Shown piece after piece: positions 1 through 6,094 of a stretch of DNA of 6,094 bases. This stretch comes from SYIM01 sp044356835 (GTDB taxonomy: Bacteria; Pseudomonadota; Gammaproteobacteria; Burkholderiales; Burkholderiaceae_E). The position numbers and the translations under genes are program-made. Within the stretch, counting starts at the first letter, position 1, and each line of letters begins with the position of its first letter. Under the pieces are notes generated by a model. The model did not search any database. It saw only the letters and a list, made by a program, of their open reading frames with translations, and was not told the DNA's origin. Location: NCBI GenBank assembly GCA_044356835.1, contig JBIKVK010000213.1, positions 1 through 6,094 of the forward strand, read 5' to 3'.

Positions 1-423
1 GCTCCAATGCCGGTCGCGGCCGGCGAGGCCCTGTATGAGCAATTCGATTTCTATCGGCTGGTCAGCGAAGGCCTGGCCGACGTGCTGCAACCTGATCTCG
101 CCCTGTGCGGCGGTCTGAGCGTGGCTCGTTTTGTCGGCGAACTCGCTGCGACCGCTCATCTGCGGGTCTCGCCCCATGTATGGGGTACCGGGATTGGCCT
201 CGCCGCGGCCGTAGCGTGGGTTGCTTCGCTCTCGGACTACCCACATAACGGCAACGTACCGGCCCCGACCCTGGTGGAGTACGACATTGGTCGAAATCCG
301 CTGCGCGATACCCTGCTCCGGAGCCCCCTGCAGAGGGTGGGCGGCGACCTGCTGGTACCCACAGGCCCAGGTCTGGGCATCGATCTCGACCCGGAGGCGC
401 TGACGAGGCACCTCGCGTCCTGA
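1..423 (+). CDS. Mandelate racemase/muconate lactonizing enzyme family protein (enolase superfamily), C-terminal 140 residues, 5' truncated by window edge
   Basis: The reading frame is open from the first base of the window and ends at a TGA, so this is the C-terminal part of a protein usually about 360-400 aa long. The barrel-domain landmarks of the enolase superfamily are visible, numbered from the first visible codon. The PVAAGE motif carries the third metal-ligand Glu (E9). QPD at 30-32 is followed by GG at 37-38, where D32 would pair with the general base. SPHVWGTG has His59, the likely general base of the mandelate racemase subgroup (MR H297 in family numbering). The VEYD segment has E93, at the position of the MR electrophilic Glu. 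This His/Asp/Glu set points to the MR-type acid-sugar dehydratase/racemase subgroup rather than the Lys-based MLE subgroup. The KxK strand and the first two metal ligands are off-window, so the substrate cannot be predicted. The next gene begins 42 nt downstream in the same frame, consistent with one operon. Confidence 0.9.
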   Translation, partial: APMPVAAGEALYEQFDFYRLVSEGLADVLQPDLALCGGLSVARFVGELAATAHLRVSPHVWGTGIGLAAAVAWVASLSDYPHNGNVPAPTLVEYDIGRNPLRDTLLRSPLQRVGGDLLVPTGPGLGIDLDPEALTRHLAS

Positions 424-465
424 TGCCGGACCAGACCTGACATCCCCGATGACACAACCCGCAGC

Positions 466-1499
466 ATGATGCCAGTCGCAACGCCCCCGCGAAGCGAAGA
501 GCGCGCGCCACTGCTCGACGTGGCGCGGCTTCAAACTTCGTTCTCGGCCGAGGGTCGTCGGCTGGTCGCGGTCGATGGCGTGTCCCTCAGTATGAGCGAG
601 GGCGAGACCCTGGCCATCGTCGGTGAGTCCGGCTCAGGCAAATCGGTGACCGCACTCTCCATCCTGCAGCTCTTCAACCGCGGTGACCAGGCGAGGGTTT
701 CGGGCGAAATCCGGTGGCGGCGGGCCGACGGTCGCACTGTCGATCTGGCCTCGATCGACGAGACCGAGCTGCGCAGGATCCGAGGTCGCGAGATCGCCGT
801 GATCTTCCAGGATCCGGGGGCCAGTCTGGATCCGGTGTTTACCGTAGGCGATCAGATTCGTGAGGCACTTCGACGACATCGGCCCGGCGAGGATGATCTG
901 CGCCTGGCCGTAGAGCTGCTTCATGATGTTGGGATTGCCGATCCCGAGCGTCGCGTCCACGCCTACCCGCATCAACTTTCGGGGGGCATGCGGCAGCGGG
1001 TGATGATCGCAATTGCGCTCGCGTGCCGCCCCCGGATGCTGATCGCCGACGAGCCGACCACGGCGCTCGACGTTACGATTCAGGCGCAGATCATGCGGCT
1101 GTTGGCCGAGCTCAAACGTCGGCACGGCATGGCACTGATGTTCATCACCCACGATCTGGGTCTGGTCGCAGAAATCGCCGACCGAGTGGCCGTGATGTAT
1201 GCGGGCCAGATCGTCGAGACGGGACCGGTCGCGGATCTGCTCGGAAAGCCCCGGCACCCCTACACTCGGGCGCTCCTCGACTGCCGGCCTCAGCGGCAGT
1301 ACCGCGATGACGGGGAGGATGTGCGCATCCTCAAGCCCATCCCCGGAAGTCCGCCGCGCCCTGGTGCGATTGAGCGCGGCTGTCGGTTCGCCCCGCGCTG
1401 CAACCATCGTGCGGCGGACTGTGAGCGGCGTGCCATCGAACTGGAAGAAATCGCAGGTGAAATAGCGCAGGTGCGCTGCCTGCGTTGGCGGGAACTTGC

Positions 1500-1503
<4 letters not shown>
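466..1503 (+). CDS. ABC transporter ATP-binding protein, DppD/OppD type (peptide/nickel/opine uptake family)
   Basis: This 345-aa cytoplasmic ATPase would power an inner-membrane importer of the peptide/opine/nickel class. All ABC motifs are present in order: Walker A GESGSGKS (53-60), Q-loop Gln115 in FQDPGASLDP, signature LSGGMRQR (171-178), Walker B MLIADEP with catalytic Glu196, D-loop TALD (199-202) and switch His229 in THDLG. The C-terminal oligopeptide-transporter tail begins near KPRHPYTRALL (261-271) and carries Cys306, 312, 319 and 338. Length and tail match DppD/OppD. The start is weakly defined: ATGATG at 466-471 has no clear Shine-Dalgarno, but there is no in-frame ATG, GTG or TTG between the preceding stop and 466, and the conserved domain begins near residue 15. 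The neighbouring DppF-like gene overlaps its stop, so the two probably form a heterodimer. The transported solute is unknown. Confidence 0.96.
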
Positions 1504-2518
<1,015 letters not shown>

Positions 2519-2522
<4 letters not shown>

Positions 2523-3490
2523 GCGCTGCCAACGTATCAGCCCCAACCGAGCCCAGGCATCGACCCTGCATGCTGGTGACCGGGGGCCGAGGCTTCGTGG
2601 GGTCAGCCGTCGTGCGGTATCTTTTAGCCCGGGGCTTCGAGGTTCATGTATTCGGTCCGGAGAGTCCGGTTCCGCTACCCGCTGGGGCCTCCGAGACCCT
2701 CGGCTCGATCGAGGATGCCGAAGCAATTGATGAGACGCTGCGAAGGATCAGACCCGAATCAGTCTTGCATTTCGCAGCTTTTTCGGCGGGGCCGATCGGT
2801 CTCACCCGTTCCGGCGAAACCGACCCGGAGCGCATGATGGCGATCAATCTCCTGGGCTTTCGCCGCTTGCTCGAGGCTTGCGTGACGCATGGAATCCAAC
2901 GAGTCATCTGGACCAGTTCGACGGTCGTACTGGGCCGCGCCCATACCCTTGAAACGCGATTGGATGAATCGGCCCCGCGACACCCGCTTGTTTTCTACGG
3001 ACTGAGCAAGGTCCTGGCCGAAGATACCGCACTGTTTTATCGTGATCGCCACGGGCTTGAAACAATCGGCCTGCGAATTCCACTGATGCTTGGACCTGGG
3101 CTCTGGTACCAGGGTGCGGCTGCACAGGTTCGAGAACTCGTCCGGCAGGCAGTCACCCATCGCGCCCAGGAGTTGGTCGTTCCGGATTGTGCATTTGATG
3201 CGATGCATGTCGATGACACGGGGCGCCTCGTCGAACGACTGCTCAATCGTTCAGAAACCGCCCAACCGATCTATCATGTTGCTGGCTTCACGACCCACTA
3301 TCGGGAAATTGCAGACCAGCTGGCGCAATGGGTCCCCGGATTTTCGGCCCGTCTTCGCTTCGAGCCCCCCGCCATCGTTTACCCTTTGGTGAGCCAGGAC
3401 CGGATCGAATCGGACACCGGATGGCGGCACCAGCACGACCTGCGCAGTACCCTGCGTGACATGCTTGACGAAGAGAGAGGAGTTCACTGA
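2519..3490 (+). CDS. NAD(P)-dependent epimerase/dehydratase, extended short-chain dehydrogenase/reductase family
   Basis: This 323-aa cytoplasmic oxidoreductase has a Rossmann fold. After a polar N-terminal stretch of about 16 residues, the first beta strand leads into the nucleotide-binding loop TGGRGFVGS (21-29), the TGxxGxxG pattern of extended SDRs. HFAA (84-87) and Asn110 in the AINLLG helix are standard family positions. TSST (132-135) supplies the catalytic Ser/Thr, and Tyr160 and Lys164 in YGLSK form the YxxxK catalytic pair. MHVDD (229-233) is the usual strand near the substrate-binding half. The length is typical of the UDP-sugar epimerase-like group. That group also includes dehydrogenases of sugar acids and other small molecules, so a nucleotide-sugar substrate should not be assumed. 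The start overlaps the upstream ATPase stop by 4 nt and the RidA-like gene follows after 1 nt. This argues for a metabolic role on the imported solute. The exact reaction is unknown. Confidence 0.92.
3478..3482 (+). promoter_or_regulatory. Shine-Dalgarno AGGAG for the RidA-family gene
   Basis: AGGAG, within a purine-rich run from 3471 to 3482, lies 9 nt before the ATG at 3492. It decides the start: the in-frame ATG at 3456 would add 12 residues buried in the SDR gene, has no comparable ribosome site, and precedes the conserved Rid N-terminus. Confidence 0.7.
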
Positions 3491-3491
3491 A

Positions 3492-3953
3492 ATGTCCATC
3501 GATGCCCGCCTCAACGAACTCGGGCTGCATCTGCCCGCCCCTCGCGCCCCCGCCTATGCTTACGTTCCAGTGGCCTGCCACGGCGACCTTGCCTGGGTCT
3601 CCGGGCAACTCCCCTGGCGCGCCGATGGCAGCCTTCCACAGGGCAAGCTCGGAGCGGGCGTCAGCATCGAGGAAGGTCGGGAAGCCGCCCGTTTGTGCGT
3701 TTTGAATGCGTTGTCGCTGATGCGCGAAAACCTCGGTTCCCTCGACCGGATCGCCCGGGTGGTCAAAGTCACCGGCTTCGTCGCAAGTGCGCCTGGTTTC
3801 ATCGATCAGCCCTCCGTGATGGATGGCGCATCATCAATGCTGCTTGAAATTTTTGGAGAAGCGGGACGGCATGCCCGTTCGGCGGTGGGCATGGCTGAAT
3901 TGCCCCGCGCCGTCCCCATCGAGGTCGAGTTCGTGTTTGCAGTGAAGCCCTGA
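3492..3953 (+). CDS. RidA/YjgF/YER057c/UK114-family protein
   Basis: This is a small cytoplasmic protein of 153 aa, a little longer than E. coli RidA (about 128 aa) and typical of the longer Rid subgroup with an N-terminal extension (MSIDARLNELG..). The core begins near YVPVACHGDLAWVSGQLP (24-41), which contains the conserved SGQ strand. The C-terminal signature HARSAVGMAELP ends in VPIEVEFV. Arg129 and Glu144 align at the same 15-residue spacing as the catalytic Arg105 and Glu120 of RidA, so the residues that bind a carboxylate and activate water for imine/enamine hydrolysis appear intact. The RidA Cys107 position is Ala131 here. Known family activity is deamination of reactive 2-aminoacrylate-type intermediates, but many pathway-embedded members have specialised roles. 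The gene starts 1 nt after the SDR stop, which suggests a shared pathway. It is followed by a hairpin that includes its stop codon. I am confident of the family but not of the substrate. Confidence 0.93.
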   Translation: MSIDARLNELGLHLPAPRAPAYAYVPVACHGDLAWVSGQLPWRADGSLPQGKLGAGVSIEEGREAARLCVLNALSLMRENLGSLDRIARVVKVTGFVASAPGFIDQPSVMDGASSMLLEIFGEAGRHARSAVGMAELPRAVPIEVEFVFAVKP

Positions 3954-3960
3954 GGGCTTC
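3944..3960 (+). other. Perfect 7-bp inverted repeat spanning the RidA stop codon
   Basis: GAAGCCC (3944-3950) and GGGCTTC (3954-3960) are exact reverse complements separated only by the TGA stop codon. In RNA this would be a tight 7-bp hairpin with a 3-nt loop. It is immediately followed by a larger hairpin. No U-run follows, so it is not a canonical intrinsic terminator. Confidence 0.6.
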
Positions 3961-3964
3961 GATC

Positions 3965-3992
3965 GTCTCGCACCGATCCGGCGGTGCGAGGC
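3965..3992 (+). other. Strong intergenic hairpin upstream of the binding-protein gene
   Basis: CTCGCACCG (3967-3975) and CGGTGCGAG (3982-3990) are perfect 9-bp complements around a 6-nt loop. A G·U and a G-C pair can extend the stem to 11 bp (3965-3992). The sequence downstream is GCTCAAAAAAGCC, an A-run rather than a T-run, so simple Rho-independent termination on the + strand is not supported. Possible roles are a 3' stabiliser for the upstream message, a processing site that separates expression of the binding-protein gene, or a factor-dependent terminator. The A-run region can also form a weak 4-bp GGCT/AGCC stem (3990-4003) that competes with the base of the large stem. Confidence 0.6.
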
Positions 3993-4023
3993 TCAAAAAA
4001 GCCACCGGCCAAGATCCACAACC

Positions 4024-4032
4024 GAGGAGGAG
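4024..4032 (+). promoter_or_regulatory. Strong Shine-Dalgarno (GAGGAGGAG) for the solute-binding protein gene
   Basis: GAGGAGGAG, containing AGGAGG at 4025-4030, lies 5 nt before the ATG at 4036. It is the best ribosome site in the window. This fits the usual need for the periplasmic binding protein in molar excess over the membrane and ATPase subunits. Confidence 0.8.
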
Positions 4033-4035
4033 CAG

Positions 4036-5619
4036 ATGTTTTCAATGCTGAAGGCCATGCGTCTGACGACGCTTGCGTTCGCCGGTGCGTTAGCGCTGGG
4101 AGCCAGTGCACAGAGCACCGACGCACTCATCTATGGTGCAAGTGATCCCGCCGCGCGAAGCGGGGGAAAATTGACGATCGGGTCGCTGACCGAACCGCCG
4201 GCGATGGATCCCTATCACCAGGCGGCCGACGCACGGATTCGAGTCACCGTGCTCGCCTACCAGGGGCTGTTTTACGAGAGCGCGAACGGTCAGGCCGTAC
4301 CTCTGCTCGCCGAGAGCCACACCATGGCGCCTGATGGGATGAGCTACACCTTCAAGCTGCGCCGCGGCGTCAAGTTCCATACCGGTCAGACGATGACCTC
4401 TGAAGACGTGAAGTACAGCTACGACTACCTGCGCGACCCGAAAAACGGCTCGCCGGGAGCCGGGGACTTGTCAACGATCGCATCCATTGAGGCGCCGGAT
4501 CCCGACACTGTGATCTTCCGTCTGTCGGCCAAGAACGGGCTGCTGCCGATCACCCTCACGCACCGCTACGGTGGCGTGATTCCTAAGGACTATTTCTCGA
4601 CGCCCGACGCCCGCACCCGACTCAATCAGACCTCGGTGGGCACCGGCCCTTTCAGACTGAAGCAGTTCAAGCCGAACTCGGTGCTGGTCTTTGAGAAGTT
4701 TCCCGAGTACTGGCAGAAAGGGCTTCCGCATCTCGACGAAGTCACCTTTGCGTTTATGCCGAATTCGGCTGCGATGGTCGTTGCCGCGCGCAATGGTCGA
4801 ATCGACATGGGCATCTTCACTCGCCCCCAGGACGCCGAGCAACTGGCCAAGGCTTCGGGCCTCCGTCTGGTGCGCACCGCATCAATGAATCAAAAGAGCA
4901 TCGACCTTGGCTCTGAGCATCCGCTGCTTGGCGATCAGCGGGTGCGCCAGGCCATTGCCCTGGCGATCGACAAGGACGAGGTAATGAAGGCCTCCATTGC
5001 CGGATACGGCCAGGTGCTCGGCACGATGGTGCCGGGCATGCAGGAGCGCTGGGGACTGCCGCTGTCGGAGGTAGCTCACCAAAAAGTCGATCTGGACCGG
5101 GCGCGCAAGCTCCTCGCGGAAGCGGGTCATCCCAACGGTTTCGAGATCGATCTGACCACCATCATCACCTATGACTGGATGGACGCGGCTGCAGTGACCA
5201 TTTCCGAACAACTCAAGCGGATTGGCATCCGGGTCAACATCAAGAAGGTCGAACTGGGTGTCTGGGCCCGTAACTTCCAGAGCAAGCAGATGGGCTTCAC
5301 CTTCAACGACTGGCCGTCGTCCCCGGACCCCAGTTTGCTGTTTTACCGGCACTTCCGGTCGGCCCCGCTGGGCGCAGACTTCCGCAACTGGAAAAACGAC
5401 GCAGGCAGCGCGCTCCTCGATCGCGGCCGCGAGGAGTCCGACTACGCCAAGCGACGTGCGATCTACAACGAGTTCCAAAAAGTGCTGGCCACCAGCGTCC
5501 CGACCATCATGATGTTCTCGTCGGACCTGCTGACGGTCGAGCGTGACCGCGTACGCAACCACCAGCAGCATCCCACTGGCTGGTATTTTGGACTGGTCAA
5601 GACCTGGGTGTCGAACTGA
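4036..5619 (+). CDS. ABC transporter periplasmic solute-binding protein, family 5 (DppA/OppA-like)
   Basis: This 527-aa exported protein would capture the solute for the importer. Residues 1-25 form a Sec signal peptide: basic Lys6 and Arg9, a hydrophobic core TTLAFAGALALG, and a probable signal peptidase I site after ASA (23-25). There is no lipobox Cys, so it should be a free periplasmic protein of a Gram-negative cell. The mature part follows the SBP_bac_5 pattern. GGKLTIG opens the N-lobe (43-49). The family signature covers about 91-117 (LAESHTMAPDGMSYTFKLRR, then GVKFHTG). VGTGPF is at 201-206, a Tyr-Trp pair at 225-226, and the RQAIALAIDKDEVM helix at 304-317. DLDRARKLLAEAG is at 352-364 and DWPSSPDPS at 425-433. 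Length is normal for the family. The start is fixed by the strong upstream Shine-Dalgarno. Family-5 proteins bind peptides, opines, nickel chelates, sugars or other small molecules, so the ligand is undetermined. The permease gene follows after 22 nt. Confidence 0.95.
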   Translation: MFSMLKAMRLTTLAFAGALALGASAQSTDALIYGASDPAARSGGKLTIGSLTEPPAMDPYHQAADARIRVTVLAYQGLFYESANGQAVPLLAESHTMAPDGMSYTFKLRRGVKFHTGQTMTSEDVKYSYDYLRDPKNGSPGAGDLSTIASIEAPDPDTVIFRLSAKNGLLPITLTHRYGGVIPKDYFSTPDARTRLNQTSVGTGPFRLKQFKPNSVLVFEKFPEYWQKGLPHLDEVTFAFMPNSAAMVVAARNGRIDMGIFTRPQDAEQLAKASGLRLVRTASMNQKSIDLGSEHPLLGDQRVRQAIALAIDKDEVMKASIAGYGQVLGTMVPGMQERWGLPLSEVAHQKVDLDRARKLLAEAGHPNGFEIDLTTIITYDWMDAAAVTISEQLKRIGIRVNIKKVELGVWARNFQSKQMGFTFNDWPSSPDPSLLFYRHFRSAPLGADFRNWKNDAGSALLDRGREESDYAKRRAIYNEFQKVLATSVPTIMMFSSDLLTVERDRVRNHQQHPTGWYFGLVKTWVSN

Positions 5620-5622
5620 TCG

Positions 5623-5637
5623 GAACCCGACCGGTTC
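5623..5637 (+). other. Short inverted repeat between binding-protein and permease genes
   Basis: GAACC (5623-5627) and GGTTC (5633-5637) are complementary across a 5-nt loop within the 22-nt gap after the binding-protein stop. A 5-bp stem is weak and could be chance. Its position matches where binding-protein/permease operons often carry hairpins that lower downstream expression. Confidence 0.3.
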
Positions 5638-5641
5638 ACCA

Positions 5642-6094
5642 ATGCTGCGTTTTCTCTTGCCCAGGCTCGCGAGCGCCGCCATCGCGGCGCTCGTTTCGAG
5701 TCTGATCGTGTTCGTTCTGATGCGCTCGGTGCCCGGCGATATCGTCGGGCAGATGCTGGGTCAGACCAGCGATCCGACAGCAGCCCAGGCACTGCGCGGC
5801 TTTTTCGGCCTCGACCGAGCCCTGCACACGCAGTTTCTCGAGTGGCTGGGCCAGGTATTGAGGGGCGACCTGGGACGCAGCTGGTATCAGGGTCGACCCG
5901 TGACCATCATGGTCAGTGAGGCGTTCATCGTGACGCTTCAGATCGCCCTGCTCACTCTGATCCTGGCCACGCTGGTCGGGGTGCCCTTGGGCGTGCTGGC
6001 TGGTATCCGGCAAGGCAGTCGGCTGGATGCGGCCATCCAGGCCTTCAATTTGATCGGTCTGTCCGCTCCGGTCTTCTGGGTTGGACTGATGCTG
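5642..6094 (+). CDS. ABC transporter permease, DppB/OppB type, N-terminal 151 residues (3' truncated by window edge)
   Basis: From the ATG at 5642 the frame is open to the last base with no stop, giving the first 151 residues of a protein usually about 305-340 aa long. It is an inner-membrane channel subunit. A first transmembrane helix spans roughly residues 10-29 and is followed by RSVPGD. A periplasmic segment then has FGLDRAL (55-61), QFLEWLGQVLRGDLGRSW (64-81) and a helix-entry region to about residue 94, all typical of the DppB/OppB N-terminal domain. TM2 is about 95-120 and a third hydrophobic segment starts near 134. SAPVFWVGLML (141-151) matches the conserved S-P-x-F-W-x-G-L stretch of the BPD_transp_1 domain. 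The EAA loop that docks on the ATPases would lie beyond the window. The ribosome site is weak (no purine run better than GGAA at 5622-5625), so translation may depend on coupling to the binding-protein gene 22 nt upstream. Confidence 0.93.
   Translation, partial: MLRFLLPRLASAAIAALVSSLIVFVLMRSVPGDIVGQMLGQTSDPTAAQALRGFFGLDRALHTQFLEWLGQVLRGDLGRSWYQGRPVTIMVSEAFIVTLQIALLTLILATLVGVPLGVLAGIRQGSRLDAAIQAFNLIGLSAPVFWVGLML

Noticed and set aside
634..1407. Long open frame on the - strand (257 codons) opposite the DppD-like gene
   Set aside because: Its translation resembles no family I recognise and lies wholly opposite a gene with every ABC motif intact. Long antisense frames are expected in GC-rich coding DNA.
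1485..1499. TTG start for the DppF-like ATPase
   Set aside because: It adds only five residues and uses a rarer start codon, while the ATG at 1500 gives the common ATGA overlap and a suitably spaced GGCGGGA.
3456..3491. Upstream ATG extension of the RidA-family protein
   Set aside because: It would overlap the end of the SDR gene, lacks a ribosome site and adds residues outside the family's normal N-terminus. The ATG at 3492 has AGGAG 9 nt upstream.
3965..4003. Intrinsic (Rho-independent) terminator after the RidA gene
   Set aside because: The stem is strong, but on the + strand it is followed by an A-run rather than a T-run. On the - strand the T-run lies before the stem, so neither orientation fits a canonical terminator.
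3954..4035. Internal sigma70-type promoter before the binding-protein gene
   Set aside because: I found no convincing -35/-10 pair. The spacer is GC-rich apart from one short A-run.
4882..5682. Long open frame on the - strand (266 codons) opposite the binding-protein gene
   Set aside because: It is a mirror of the strongly supported solute-binding protein, with no recognisable domain and no ribosome site I could see.
5636..6013. Open frame on the - strand opposite the start of the permease
   Set aside because: The + strand frame encodes clear DppB-type motifs and hydrophobic segments to the window end. The - strand product is polar, His/Gln-rich and featureless.

Overview
The window is a GC-rich bacterial segment in which every gene lies on the + strand and the genes are packed almost without gaps. 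It reads as part of one catabolic/transport operon. The organism is most likely a Gram-negative proteobacterium. The evidence is the high GC at third codon positions, the Sec signal peptide with an AXA-type cleavage site and no lipobox on the solute-binding protein, and the Dpp/Opp subunit types. A Burkholderiales- or Rhizobiales-like source is plausible, but I cannot fix the taxon from sequence alone.

Layout: (1) the 3' end of a mandelate racemase/muconate lactonizing (enolase superfamily) enzyme, cut by the left edge; (2) and (3) two ABC ATPases of the peptide/nickel/opine class (DppD-like and DppF-like), joined by an ATGA overlap; (4) an extended short-chain dehydrogenase/NAD-dependent epimerase, joined to the second ATPase by another ATGA overlap; (5) a RidA/YjgF-family protein starting 1 nt after the epimerase stop; (6) an 82-nt spacer with two tandem hairpins and a strong Shine-Dalgarno sequence; (7) a family-5 periplasmic solute-binding protein; (8) the 5' part of a DppB-like inner-membrane permease, which runs off the right edge. 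The second permease (DppC-like) is probably just beyond the window.

Inferred working model: the binding protein captures a small solute in the periplasm, the permeases and the two ATPases import it, and the three cytoplasmic enzymes act on it or its products. The enolase-superfamily enzyme would racemise or dehydrate a carboxylate. The SDR would oxidise, reduce or epimerise. The RidA-like protein would hydrolyse or detoxify an enamine/imine. No substrate can be read from the sequence. An acid sugar, an opine-like conjugate or a modified amino acid/peptide would all fit. I saw no mobile element, CRISPR array, tRNA or rRNA, and no convincing promoter or intrinsic terminator. The gene content is ordinary for an accessory uptake/catabolism locus. 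The parts worth a second look are the split transporter gene order with enzymes between the ATPases and the binding protein, the hairpin pair before the binding-protein gene, and the conserved four-cysteine tails of both ATPases.
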